A DNA stretch of 64,000 nt from Streptantibioticus rubrisoli (GCF_024436055.1 NZ_JANFNH010000028.1:1-64000); one strand, 5' to 3'; positions 32,676 through 41,886 are shown, counted from the stretch's first letter. Numbers and translations are program-made. The notes: a model not told the origin generated them from the sequence alone.

Positions 32676-34646
32676 TTGGAGACCGGACAGTTGGAGATCT
32701 GCATCGTTGGCGCCGGACCCCGCGGCCTGTCGGTGCTGGAGCGACTGTGCGCCTGTGAGCGAAAGTCACCCTCGGCCGACCGGGTCACGGTGCACCTGGT
32801 CGACCCCGACTCGCCAGGACCCGGCCGGGTCTGGCGCACCGGGCAGTCCGGGGTCCTGCTGATGAACACCGTGGCGTCCCAGGTCACCGTGTTCACCGAC
32901 GACAGCGTGGAGATCGGCGGCCCGATCGAGGAGGGACCGAGCCTGTACGAATGGGCTCGGTCCCTGGCGGTGCACGGCGCGGCCGGGGGCTGCTCAGCCG
33001 AGACGCTGGCCGAGGCCCGCCGTCTGGGGCCCGACTCCTATCCGACCCGCGCCTTCTACGGCCACTACCTGGAATGGTGCTACCGGCGGATCGTCGCCGG
33101 AGCGCCGGACCACCTCGCGATCCGTCCGTGGCGGCTACGGGCGGTGGCGCTGTGGGACGGCGAGGAGGGACCCGGCGGGTCGCAGACCGTGCGGCTCGCG
33201 GACGGCAGCCGGTTGACCGGGCTGTCGGCGGTGGTGCTGGCCCAGGGCCATGTGGACGTGGTGCCGTCGGCGGCCGAGCAGCGGCTCGGCGCGTTCGCGG
33301 GCCGGCACGGTCTGCGGTACGTCCCACCGGCCAATCCGGCCGACCTCGACCTCTCCGCGGTCGCCCCGGGTGAAACGGTCCTGCTGCGTGGCCTCGGGCT
33401 GAACTTCTTCGACCACATGGCCCTGTTCACCATCGGCCGCGGCGGTACGTTCGAGCGGGTCGAGGACCGGCTCGTCTACCGGCCGTCCGGCAGGGAGCCG
33501 CGGATGTACGCGGGTTCGCGCCGCGGCGTCCCGTACCACGCGCGAGGGGAGAACGAGAAGGGTCCGCACGGCCGCTACCTGCCGAAGCTGCTCACCGTCG
33601 GATGGATCGAGGCCCGGCGCGCCAGGTCGAGCGCTGGTGAACCGGCCGTCTTCCGAACCGAGTTGTGGCCGCTGATAGCCAAGGAGGTGCAGAGCGTCTA
33701 CTACGCGGCTCTGCTGGCCGACTGCCAACCGGACGCGGACGCGGCCGACTTCACCGAGCGCTACCTGGCCACGGCGGACGAGGCCGCCGAGCAGGCGCTG
33801 CTGGACGCCGTGGGCATCCCCGCCGCCGACCGCTGGGACTGGGCGTGGATCGCCCGGCCGTACGGCGACCGCCGGTTCACCGGGCTCGCCGACTTCCAGT
33901 CCTGGCTGCTCGACCACCTCGACCGCGATGTACGCGAGGCCAGGGCGGGCAACGTCAGCGGCCCGCTCAAGGCGGCCCTCGACGTCCTGCGCGACCTGCG
34001 CAACGAGGTCCGCCTCGCGGTCGACCACGGCGGGCTGGACGGCGACTCGCACCGCGACGATCTGGACGGCTGGTACACCCCGCTCAACGCGTTCCTGTCC
34101 ATCGGCCCGCCGGTCTCCCGCATCGAGGAGATGATCGCCCTCATCAACGCGGGCGTCCTCACCGTGATCGGCCCGGGCCTGGCGGTGGACACCGAGGAGG
34201 ACGGCACCCAGCCACCGGCGTTCGTGGCGACGTGCGACATTCCGGGTGTGACGGTGCGCGCCTCCGTACTGATCGAGGCCCGGCTGCCCGAGCCGGACCT
34301 GCGCCGCACCGCCGACCCCCTGCTGCGGCAGCTGATGGAGAGCGGCCAGTGCCGCCCGTACCGGATCCGCTCGGCAGGCGGTGGCGAGTACGAGACGGGC
34401 GGCCTCGCGGTCTCCGAGCGCCCGTACCACCTCATCGACGCGGCGGGGCGCCGCCATCCGCGGCGGTTCGCCTACGGCGTCCCCACCGAGTCGGTGCACT
34501 GGGTCACCGCCGCGGGCATCCGCCCCGGGGTCGGTTCGGTCACCCTGGCCGACTCCGACGCCATCGCCCGTACCGTGCTCGCCCTGCCGCCCGTCACCGA
34601 GCGGGAAGCGGTGCCGGGCGGCGGCCGGACGGAGGTGGCGCGATGA
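32676..34646 (+). CDS. creE: CreE/FzmM-like FAD-dependent nitrosuccinate synthase
   Basis: 656 residues. The N-terminal dinucleotide fold CIVGAGPRGLSVLERL (about 9-24) is the NAD_binding_9 type with the G-P-R-G variant. A second cofactor segment lies in ETVLLRGLGLNFFDHM (about 232-247). The long helical C-terminal half is as in the CreE group. CreE converts L-aspartate to nitrosuccinate, the first step of the aspartate-nitrosuccinate nitrous-acid pathway. The assignment leans on the next gene, a CreD-like lyase coupled by ATGA, a pairing specific to this pathway. TTG 32676 has TGGAGA five bases upstream. It shares an operon with creD and probably trpEG. Confidence 0.82.
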   Translation: METGQLEICIVGAGPRGLSVLERLCACERKSPSADRVTVHLVDPDSPGPGRVWRTGQSGVLLMNTVASQVTVFTDDSVEIGGPIEEGPSLYEWARSLAVHGAAGGCSAETLAEARRLGPDSYPTRAFYGHYLEWCYRRIVAGAPDHLAIRPWRLRAVALWDGEEGPGGSQTVRLADGSRLTGLSAVVLAQGHVDVVPSAAEQRLGAFAGRHGLRYVPPANPADLDLSAVAPGETVLLRGLGLNFFDHMALFTIGRGGTFERVEDRLVYRPSGREPRMYAGSRRGVPYHARGENEKGPHGRYLPKLLTVGWIEARRARSSAGEPAVFRTELWPLIAKEVQSVYYAALLADCQPDADAADFTERYLATADEAAEQALLDAVGIPAADRWDWAWIARPYGDRRFTGLADFQSWLLDHLDRDVREARAGNVSGPLKAALDVLRDLRNEVRLAVDHGGLDGDSHRDDLDGWYTPLNAFLSIGPPVSRIEEMIALINAGVLTVIGPGLAVDTEEDGTQPPAFVATCDIPGVTVRASVLIEARLPEPDLRRTADPLLRQLMESGQCRPYRIRSAGGGEYETGGLAVSERPYHLIDAAGRRHPRRFAYGVPTESVHWVTAAGIRPGVGSVTLADSDAIARTVLALPPVTEREAVPGGGRTEVAR

Positions 34647-36058
34647 GCACCTCCCAAGTGCCGTGCCCCGATGCCCCGTTGGACGCCGGGTTGCTGTCGC
34701 CGGTCCGCGCGGGCACGGCGGTCGAACGGGCGACCTGCGACCGGGCGTGGCTACAGGCCATGCTCGACGCGGAAGCGGCGCTCGCCAGGGCACAGGCCAG
34801 CCTCGGCACCCTGCCGGAGCGCGCCGCCAGGGCCATCACCGCCGCCGCCGACGCCGACCGTCTCGACCTGCGCGCCGTGGCGGTGGAAGCCCGGGAGACC
34901 GCCAACCCGGTCGTCGGCCTGGTGCGGGCGTTCACCGCGGTGGTGGCCGCCGAGTGCCCGGACGCCGCCGAGTACGTGCACCGCGGCTCCACCAGCCAGG
35001 ACATCCTGGACACCGGTGCCATGCTGGTCGCCACCCGGGCACTGCGGCTCATCCGTTGCGATCTCGCCCGCGCCGCAAGCGCGTTGGCGACGCTCGCCGC
35101 CAGGCACCGGGAGACCCCGATGGCGGGTCGCACGCTGGCCCTGCACGCGGTGCCGACCACCTTCGGGTTGAAGGCGGCGGGCTGGCGTGAGCTGGTGCTC
35201 GACGCGGACGAGCGGCTGGGGCGGCTGGCCGACGGCGGGTTGCCGGTCGCGCTCGGCGGTGCGGCCGGGACACTCGCCGGGTACCTGGAGTACGCCCGCA
35301 TCGGTGCCGGTCACAACGGCGTCGTGCCGGACGCCTACCTCGACGAGCTCACCGCGGCCTTCGCCGAGCAGACCGGACTGGCCGTGCCCGTACTGCCGTG
35401 GCATGCGCTGCGCACCCCGGTCGCGGACCTCGCCGCCGCCCTCGCCCACACCGCGGGCGCCCTCGGCAAGCTGGCCGTGGACGTCCAGGTGCTGGCCAGG
35501 ACGGAGATCGCCGAGGCCACCGAACCCGGCGCCGCCGGGCGCGGTGCCTCCTCCGCCATGCCGCACAAACGCAACCCGGTACTGGCCACCCTGGTCCGCT
35601 CCGCCGCCCTGCAGGTGCCCGCGCTCGCCGCCGTGCTGACGCAGTGCCTGGCCACCGAGGACGAGCGGTCCGCGGGAGCCTGGCACGCCGAGTGGCAGCC
35701 GCTGCGCGAGTGCCTGCGGCTGGTCGGTGGCGCGGCGTCCTGCGCCGCGGAACTCGCCGAAGGGCTGTGCGTGAACCCGCAGCGGATGCGCGCCAACCTG
35801 GAGCTCACCGGCGGCCAGATCGTCTCCGAGCGCGCCAGCGCGGTGCTCGCGCCCGCACTGGGCAAGGCAGCGGCCAAACGGCTCCTGTCCACCGCGTCCC
35901 AGCAGGCGGCACAGTCCGGCACACCGCTGGGCGATGTGCTCGCCGCCCTGCCCGAGGTCAGGGAAGTGCTGAGCCCGCAGGAACTGGTCGACCTGCTCGA
36001 CCCCGCCCACTACACCGGGGCGGCCGGTGCGCTGGTCGACCGGGCGCTGCGACGGTGA
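34643..36058 (+). CDS. creD: CreD-like nitrosuccinate lyase (fumarase/aspartase superfamily)
   Basis: 471 residues of the fumarase/aspartase superfamily, closest in form to 3-carboxymuconate-cycloisomerase-like members. The three conserved regions are visible: ARETANPVVGLVRAF (about 83-97), HRGSTSQDILDT (about 113-124) and the signature GASSAMPHKRNP (about 301-312) with the catalytic serine loop. CreD releases nitrous acid from nitrosuccinate, leaving fumarate. The ATG overlaps the creE stop, so both are made together. Adenylosuccinate or argininosuccinate lyase roles are unlikely given this partner. A GC-rich hairpin follows before the DAHP synthase gene. Confidence 0.85.
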   Translation: MSTSQVPCPDAPLDAGLLSPVRAGTAVERATCDRAWLQAMLDAEAALARAQASLGTLPERAARAITAAADADRLDLRAVAVEARETANPVVGLVRAFTAVVAAECPDAAEYVHRGSTSQDILDTGAMLVATRALRLIRCDLARAASALATLAARHRETPMAGRTLALHAVPTTFGLKAAGWRELVLDADERLGRLADGGLPVALGGAAGTLAGYLEYARIGAGHNGVVPDAYLDELTAAFAEQTGLAVPVLPWHALRTPVADLAAALAHTAGALGKLAVDVQVLARTEIAEATEPGAAGRGASSAMPHKRNPVLATLVRSAALQVPALAAVLTQCLATEDERSAGAWHAEWQPLRECLRLVGGAASCAAELAEGLCVNPQRMRANLELTGGQIVSERASAVLAPALGKAAAKRLLSTASQQAAQSGTPLGDVLAALPEVREVLSPQELVDLLDPAHYTGAAGALVDRALRR

Positions 36059-36130
36059 GGCCAGCTTCGGTGCGCCCGCTACCAGCCAACGCCGTCAACC
36101 GCCTTCTCCGCAGCCAAGACAAGGGGGATG

Positions 36131-36153
36131 CGGGGGGTCGTCCCGACCCCCCG
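36131..36153 (+). promoter_or_regulatory. GC hairpin between creD and DAHP synthase
   Basis: CGGGGGGTCG (36131-36140) pairs perfectly with CGACCCCCCG (36144-36153) around a 3-nt loop, without a T-run. Its 3' foot is 11 bases before ATG 36165, so it could attenuate transcription or mask the ribosome site of the DAHP synthase. Confidence 0.55.
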
Positions 36154-36164
36154 CGAGCAACGCC

Positions 36165-37556
36165 ATGACTACCAACCAACCGAGTCAGCCCGGCCGTGAA
36201 CCGGGCCGCCCCACCGCCTCCCGAAGCGCCGCGCGGACCGTCCGCTCCTGGCGCGGCCTGCCCGCCGCCCAGCAGCCTGACTGGCCTGACCCGGCGGCCC
36301 TGGCCGCCACCACCGCCGAGCTGAGCGCCCTTCCACCGCTGGTGTTCGCCGGGGAGTGCGACCTGCTGCGCCGCCGACTGGCGGCCGTCGCACGCGGCGA
36401 GGCGTTCGTCCTCCAGGGCGGCGACTGCGCGGAGACGTTCGACGCCGTCTCAGCGGAGCAGATCCGCGACAAGCTGCAGACGATGCTGCAGATGTCGGCG
36501 GTGCTGGCCTACGGCGCGGCGCTGCCGGTGGTGAGCATCGGCCGGATCGCCGGTCAGTACGCCAAGCCGCGTTCCGAGCCGGTCGAGACGCGGGACGGGG
36601 TCACGCTTCCCACCTACCGCGGTGACGCCGTCAACGGCCTGGACTTCACGGCGCGGTCACGCACTCCGGACCCGGACCGGCTCAAGCGGATGTACCAGTC
36701 ATCGGCCGCCACACTGAATCTTCTGAGGTCCTTCACCGCGGGCGGATTCGCCGACGTGAGCCAGGTGCACGAGTGGAACCGGGAATTCGTCGCGGATTCC
36801 CCGGCCGGTCGCCGGTACGAGGAACTGGCCGCGGAGATAGACGCCGCGCTGCGCTTCATGCGGGCCTGCGGCGCCGACCCGGCCACCATGCGTTTCGACG
36901 AGTTCTTCACCAGCCACGAGGCGCTGCTGCTGGACTACGAATCCGCGCTGACCAGGGTCGACAGCCGCACCGGGAAGCTGTACGACCTGTCCGGGCACAT
37001 GGTGTGGATCGGCGAGCGGACCCGCCAACTGGACGGCGCCCACATCGAGTTCGCCGCCCGGGTGGCCAATCCGGTCGGGGTGAAACTCGGACCGGACGCC
37101 ACCGCGGATACCGCCCTGGCGCTCATCGACCGTCTTGATCCGAATCGGGAACCTGGCCGGTTGATGTTCATTACCCGCATGGGCGCGGATAAGATAAGGG
37201 ATGTGCTACCGGAACTGGTCGCGAAGGTAGCGGTTTCGGGGGCACAGGTCGTCTGGTCCTGCGATCCGATGCATGGCAACACGTTCAAGTCGGGGGGTTA
37301 CAAAACCCGCCGACTTGACCACATAGTCGACGAGGTGAAGGGGTTCTTCGAGGTGCACCGCGCCCTCGGGACACATCCCGGGGGAATTCACATCGAATTG
37401 ACGGGGGGACATGTGACGGAATGCCTTGGCGGCGCACATGAGGTCACCGACGGGGACCTCCACCTGAAGTACGAGAGCGCATGCGATCCGCGACTGAACC
37501 GGAACCAGTCCCTCGACCTCGCTTTCCTCGTCGCCGAGATGTTCCGCGGCGCCTGA
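36165..37556 (+). CDS. class II DAHP synthase (3-deoxy-7-phosphoheptulonate synthase)
   Basis: 463 residues, the usual length of class II (plant/actinomycete) DAHP synthases, which join PEP and erythrose 4-phosphate at the entry of the shikimate pathway. Typical segments are FVLQGGDCAETF (about 76-87, metal-binding Cys), VSIGRIAGQYAKPRS (about 123-137), WIGERTRQLDGAHIEF, MGADKIRDVLP, SCDPMHGNT and GGIHIELTGGHVTECLGG. A cluster-borne copy usually escapes normal aromatic feedback and feeds an aromatic precursor, here anthranilate via the fused synthase upstream. It is the last of the trpEG-creE-creD-DAHPS series. The ribosome site is weak. Confidence 0.95.
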   Translation: MTTNQPSQPGREPGRPTASRSAARTVRSWRGLPAAQQPDWPDPAALAATTAELSALPPLVFAGECDLLRRRLAAVARGEAFVLQGGDCAETFDAVSAEQIRDKLQTMLQMSAVLAYGAALPVVSIGRIAGQYAKPRSEPVETRDGVTLPTYRGDAVNGLDFTARSRTPDPDRLKRMYQSSAATLNLLRSFTAGGFADVSQVHEWNREFVADSPAGRRYEELAAEIDAALRFMRACGADPATMRFDEFFTSHEALLLDYESALTRVDSRTGKLYDLSGHMVWIGERTRQLDGAHIEFAARVANPVGVKLGPDATADTALALIDRLDPNREPGRLMFITRMGADKIRDVLPELVAKVAVSGAQVVWSCDPMHGNTFKSGGYKTRRLDHIVDEVKGFFEVHRALGTHPGGIHIELTGGHVTECLGGAHEVTDGDLHLKYESACDPRLNRNQSLDLAFLVAEMFRGA

Positions 37557-37633
37557 TCCGCCGCCGCACGCAATCCGCGATCGCTCGAGACTCCAGCGGC
37601 TTTGTCTCTGGAACAACTAGCCAGGATGTGTCC

Positions 37634-39136
37634 ATGTCTCTTGCCACGACGCGCAGTTCAGGTGTCGCACAGCACGCCCGTATGCCTCCGCAACGTCCCA
37701 CTCTGGTGCTGATGTGCGTCTGCGTGCTCACCCTGCAGTCGCTGGTCGCGGCGATCAACCTCGCGATAGCCAAGCTCTCGGCGAGCAGTCTGCATCCCAG
37801 TTCCTCGCAGATGCTGTGGATCGTCGACGCCTATGTGATCGTGTTCGCGGGGCTGCTGATACCCGCCGGAGCGCTCGGCGACCGGTTAGGCCGCAAAGGC
37901 CTGCTGCTGCTGGGAATCGGCGTCTTCTGCGCGGGGGCCGCGATGAGTGCGGCGGCGTCCGGTGTCGCCGTGCTCATCGCGGGGCGCGGCCTGGCCGGGG
38001 CCGGTGCGGCACTGGTGATGCCGGCCTCGATGTCGGTGCTGCTGCACGTGGTGCCCGCTGAGCGCCGCCCCTCCGCGATCGCCAGTTGGAGCGCGGCCGT
38101 CGCCATCGGCGGCATCGTCGGCAACGCCGGGGGCGCGGTGATCCTGCAGTACTTCTCCTGGCGGGTGCTGTTCTGGGTGTACGTGCCCGTCTCGCTGGTG
38201 CTGCTGTCGGTGGTGGCGCTGGTGACCCCGCGTACCCGCCGCAACCCGGCGTCGCTCGACCTGGTCGGGTCCGTGCTGCTGGTCCTCGGGCTGGTGCCGC
38301 TGCTGTTCAGCATCATCGAGGGGCCGGAGCTCGGCTGGGGGTCGGTGCCGGTGCTCGGCGGCTTCGCCGCCACCGTGGTTCTGCTGACCGCCTTCACCCG
38401 CTACGAACTGCGCACCGCCCACCCGCTGCTCGACCCGCGGCTGTTCAAGCTGCCGCGTCTGCGTTCCGGCACCGTCGGTGTCGGCGCCTCGTTCTTCGGC
38501 ATGTTCGCGCTGTTCTACGTCAACGCCCAGTTCCTGCAGTACGTCAAGGGTTTCTCACCGTTGCAGACCGGGCTGGCCATCGTGCCGATGGCGGTCGGGA
38601 TGATGGTGGTCACCCAGGCGAGCGTGAGCTGGGCCCGGCGGATCGGTGCGCGGACCACCATCGGCATCGGACTGCTGCTGCTGGTGGTCGGGCTACTGCT
38701 GCTGTCCACGGCGACGCGGGCCACGCCGTACCTGCTCTACACCGTCTACCTCATGGTGATGGCGCTCGGTGTCGGCATGGCCATGCCGTCGCTGTCAGCG
38801 GGCGTGGTCTCCTCGCTGCCGCAGCACCAGGCGGGCGTGGGTTCCGGACTCAACAGCGCGGCCCGGGAGTTGGGGGCGGCGCTGGGCATCGCCACCATCG
38901 GTACCGTGCTCAGCATCCGGTTCACCGATCAGCTGCCGTCCGCGCTGGCCGGGCACGTCCACTCCGCGTCGGCCGCGCTGGCCGAGGCGGCGAAGCACGG
39001 TGCCGCACTGCACTCCGAGGTGGTGGTCGACTTCGCCAACGCGGTCGCCGTCGGCTACCGGGTCACCGCCGGGCTGCTGTTCGTTCTCGCCGTGATCGCG
39101 TTCTCGGGGTTCGGCGCGCGCCGGGCCGCTCGGTGA
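37634..39136 (+). CDS. MFS exporter, DHA2 (14-TM) family
   Basis: 500 residues with 13-14 hydrophobic segments and the DHA2 signatures: GDRLGRKGLLL (motif A, about 84-94), RGLAGAGAALVMPAS (motif B, about 119-133), and the antiporter-type GGIVGNAGGAV (motif C, about 158-168). It probably exports the cluster product or an intermediate by proton exchange. ATG 37634 follows AGGA. Codon 85 is TTA (37886-37888), so translation may be delayed until bldA is expressed. It is 77 bases from the DAHP synthase gene and may be read through from it. Confidence 0.93.
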   Translation: MSLATTRSSGVAQHARMPPQRPTLVLMCVCVLTLQSLVAAINLAIAKLSASSLHPSSSQMLWIVDAYVIVFAGLLIPAGALGDRLGRKGLLLLGIGVFCAGAAMSAAASGVAVLIAGRGLAGAGAALVMPASMSVLLHVVPAERRPSAIASWSAAVAIGGIVGNAGGAVILQYFSWRVLFWVYVPVSLVLLSVVALVTPRTRRNPASLDLVGSVLLVLGLVPLLFSIIEGPELGWGSVPVLGGFAATVVLLTAFTRYELRTAHPLLDPRLFKLPRLRSGTVGVGASFFGMFALFYVNAQFLQYVKGFSPLQTGLAIVPMAVGMMVVTQASVSWARRIGARTTIGIGLLLLVVGLLLLSTATRATPYLLYTVYLMVMALGVGMAMPSLSAGVVSSLPQHQAGVGSGLNSAARELGAALGIATIGTVLSIRFTDQLPSALAGHVHSASAALAEAAKHGAALHSEVVVDFANAVAVGYRVTAGLLFVLAVIAFSGFGARRAAR

Positions 39137-39185
39137 CGGCGGGGCCGCACCGGGTCCGGCGCGCGCCGCCTCCCCCCGCGACCGG

Positions 39186-40106
39186 TCAGATGGTCAGTAC
39201 CACCTTGCCGTTGACCTGGCGCTGGGCGAGAGCGCGCAGCGCCGGTTCGGCGTCGGTCCATGGGGCGACCGTGGCCACCTGAGGGTCGAGCAGGCCGTCG
39301 GCCACCCGCTGGACGAGGAAGCCGAGGTCCCGGGTGACCGGGTGCGCCGGCAACTCGTGGAAGAGGTGGACATAGCGCAGTTGGACGCCCGGCCTGGCGT
39401 GGCCCCAGTCCACCGGCAGGTTGAGTTCGCTGCGGGTGGTGTTGCCGTAGACGATGACCTTGCCACCGGGCACCACCAGGCGGTAGGCCCGGTTCAGTAC
39501 CTGCCCGCCCACGCTGTCGACCAGTACGTCGACCGGCCCGGTCTCCTCCGCGTCGTAGGTGCTGACGGCCGCCGCGCCGAGTTCCCGCAGGCCCTTGGCG
39601 CGCTCCGCGGAGCCGACCCAGGCGACCACCCGGGCTCCGGAGGCGGCCGCCAGTTGGACCGCCATCCGGCCGACGCCGCCGCCCGCACCGGTGACCAGCA
39701 CCGTACGGCCGAGGAGCAGCCCGGCGTGGCGCAGCGCGTAGAGCGCGGTGAGGCCGACGACCGGGATCGCGGTGGCGGCGGTCCAGTCCAGATCGTCCGG
39801 TACCGGGGTGAGCCGGGCGGTGTCCGCCGCCGCCAGTTCGCTCCAGCCCGCGCCGTCGGCCAGGCCGGTGACCCGGGTTCCGGCCGCTGGTCCGCTGCCG
39901 TCGGCCGCAGGACGCAGCACGGTGCCCGCGATGTCCCAGCCGAGCTGGGAACCGGGCGGGAGCATGGCCATCATGGACAGCTCACCGCGGTTGACGGCCA
40001 CCGCGCGCACCTCGACCAGCGCCTGACCGGGGCGCGGTTCGGGCTCCGGCACATCGGCCATGCGCAGCCCGAAGCCACTGTCTTCCGTCGTGACGAGTGC
40101 CTTCAC
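39186..40106 (-). CDS. zinc-independent quinone-oxidoreductase-type MDR dehydrogenase
   Basis: 306 residues, medium-chain reductase of the quinone-oxidoreductase type. The GroES-like N-domain has AVNRGELSMM in place of the zinc-ligand set, and the Rossmann part has VLVTGAGGGVGRMAVQLA (about 135-152) for NADPH. It should reduce an enone or quinone. GTG 40106 follows AAGGTGG. It converges with the exporter and is separate from the oxidase operon on the same strand. A tailoring role on the polyketide quinone is plausible. Confidence 0.88.
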   Translation of the reverse strand: MKALVTTEDSGFGLRMADVPEPEPRPGQALVEVRAVAVNRGELSMMAMLPPGSQLGWDIAGTVLRPAADGSGPAAGTRVTGLADGAGWSELAAADTARLTPVPDDLDWTAATAIPVVGLTALYALRHAGLLLGRTVLVTGAGGGVGRMAVQLAAASGARVVAWVGSAERAKGLRELGAAAVSTYDAEETGPVDVLVDSVGGQVLNRAYRLVVPGGKVIVYGNTTRSELNLPVDWGHARPGVQLRYVHLFHELPAHPVTRDLGFLVQRVADGLLDPQVATVAPWTDAEPALRALAQRQVNGKVVLTI

Positions 40107-40230
40107 CCGGCAACCACCTTCACTCCAGTGACCAGTTGGACCGCCTCTTCGGTTCGAGACTGGGATCAGGCGCTGGTGAACCAGTGGTGCGCAGGTGAGG
40201 AGGCGATGGGAGCACGGGCGAGCCGGTGAC

Positions 40231-40271
40231 CGCGGCACCCCCGCGCGACGGGGGCGCGCAGGGATGCCGCG
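40231..40271 (-). terminator. hairpin after the multicopper-oxidase operon
   Basis: CGCGGCA (40231-40237) pairs with TGCCGCG (40265-40271), and inside it CCCCC pairs with GGGGG. It lies 8 bases beyond the stop of the oxidase gene. Confidence 0.55.
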
Positions 40272-40278
40272 GCAGATC

Positions 40279-41886
40279 TCATTCGGTGACGAAGTCGGCC
40301 ATCATGGCCATGTCCTCGTGCTCCAGGTTGTGGCAGTGCAGCATGAACTTGCCCGGGTAGTCGGTGAATCGGGTGACGACCTCGACCGCCTCCGACGGGC
40401 GCAGGCTGACCGTGTCCTTCCAACCCGCGTCGTACGGACCCGGATCGGCGTCGTTGCGCGAGACCACCTGGAAGTGCTCCAGGTGCAGGTGGACGGGGTG
40501 ATGGAAGTCGCTGACGAACCGCCACACCTCGGTGGTGCCGAGTTTCGGCCGGGCCAGGGTGCGACCGGGCTGGTACAGCTCGCCGTTGATCGTCCAGCCG
40601 CCCTTCTCGCTCTGCTGGAAGGCGAAGGTACGGGTCACCGCCGCCTTGCCCGGGTCCAGTGCGGCCAACTCGCTGAGCTGGTCGGGCACATGGGAGTCGT
40701 CGGCGGGTGGGCGCCCGGACGGGGAGAGGTCGAACCGCATCACCTCGCTGGTGGGCCCCGAGCCGAACCGGTTGATCAGCCGCACCTTCGTGCCGGGACG
40801 GTAGCGGGAGAAGTCGACCACCACGTCGAGGCGTTCGGCGGGGGAGAGCTCCAGGGCGTCGTGCCGCACCGGCCGCGCCAGCAGCCCGCCGTCGCCGCCG
40901 ATCTGTACGAACGCCGCGCCGCCCGGCGGTTGCGGGCTCAACTCCAGCCGGTAGTCGCGGGCGTTGGAGGCATTCAGCAGCCGCAGCCGGTAGCGCACCC
41001 GGTCGGCCTGGAGCACCGGCCATGGCGCTCCGTTGACCAGCACGACATCGCCGAGCACCCCGTTGGTGTACGCGTCGGTCACTCCGGCCCTGTGCATGGC
41101 GGGGTCGATCGCCGGGTACCGGAAGGAGCCGTCCGCGGCGAAGGACCGGTCGGCGATCATCAGGGGGATGTCCCGTTCGCCGCGCGGGAGCGGTAGGGCG
41201 TCCTCCTCGTCGTCGTGGACGAGGTGGAAGCCCGCGAGCCCCTTCCAGACACCCGGTCCGGTGAAGCCCATCCGGTGGTCGTGGTACCACAGGGTCGCCG
41301 CCCGCTGGTTGACCGGATAGGTGTAGCTGCGCTCGCCGTGGGCGATGTCACCGGACATCCGCGGCATGCCATCCATCCCCGGCATGTCCATACCGGCCAT
41401 CGGATCGCCGCCACCGGACACCGGCATGACCAGGTCGACCGGGTAGCCGTCGCTGGCCGCCGGGGTGTGGCCGCCGTGCAGATGCACCACGACCGGCTGC
41501 GGCAGCTCGTTGCGGTGCCGCACGACGGTGCGCCGTCCGGAGCGCGAGACGATCGTCGGCCCCGGGAAACTGCCGCCGTACGTCCAGGCCCTGGTGCGCA
41601 GCCCGGGCAGGATGTGCAGGTCGGCCTGGTGCTGGGTGATCTCGTAGCTGTCGCTCGTGCCGTCGGAACGCGCCGGTTCGAGCACCGGCGGTACCGGCAG
41701 CGGCACCTGGTACGGCCTGGGCAGCGGCACCTGGCTGGGCAGCAGATGGCCCGGCCTGCCCTGGCCCTGCAGCAACGGCCAGCCGACGGCGGCGATCGCG
41801 CCGACGCCCACCACCGCGGAGCCCGCGCCGATGAACCGGCGCCGGGTCAGCCGCCGGGCCGCCGCGGGTGTGCCGCCCGCACTCAT
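40279..41886 (-). CDS. Tat-exported multicopper oxidase
   Basis: 535 residues. A Tat signal (RRLTRRRFIGAGSAVVGVGA, about 11-30) is followed by three cupredoxin domains with all copper motifs: HLHGGH (about 137), WYHDHRMG (about 200), HPVHLHLEHF (about 463) and HCHNLEHEDMAMM near the end. The M ligand in HxxHxxM fits type 1 copper. A Met-rich insert GMDMPGMDGMPRM (about 165-177) recalls CueO. It could be a copper-handling cuprous oxidase or, like phenoxazinone synthase, couple aminophenols or phenols into dimers outside the cell. ATG 41886 overlaps the upstream membrane gene (ATGA). Confidence 0.93.
   Translation of the reverse strand: MSAGGTPAAARRLTRRRFIGAGSAVVGVGAIAAVGWPLLQGQGRPGHLLPSQVPLPRPYQVPLPVPPVLEPARSDGTSDSYEITQHQADLHILPGLRTRAWTYGGSFPGPTIVSRSGRRTVVRHRNELPQPVVVHLHGGHTPAASDGYPVDLVMPVSGGGDPMAGMDMPGMDGMPRMSGDIAHGERSYTYPVNQRAATLWYHDHRMGFTGPGVWKGLAGFHLVHDDEEDALPLPRGERDIPLMIADRSFAADGSFRYPAIDPAMHRAGVTDAYTNGVLGDVVLVNGAPWPVLQADRVRYRLRLLNASNARDYRLELSPQPPGGAAFVQIGGDGGLLARPVRHDALELSPAERLDVVVDFSRYRPGTKVRLINRFGSGPTSEVMRFDLSPSGRPPADDSHVPDQLSELAALDPGKAAVTRTFAFQQSEKGGWTINGELYQPGRTLARPKLGTTEVWRFVSDFHHPVHLHLEHFQVVSRNDADPGPYDAGWKDTVSLRPSEAVEVVTRFTDYPGKFMLHCHNLEHEDMAMMADFVTE

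Noticed and set aside
34643-36058. Housekeeping adenylosuccinate or argininosuccinate lyase
   Set aside because: It is coupled by ATGA to a CreE-like gene and surrounded by biosynthetic genes; no purine or arginine gene is near.
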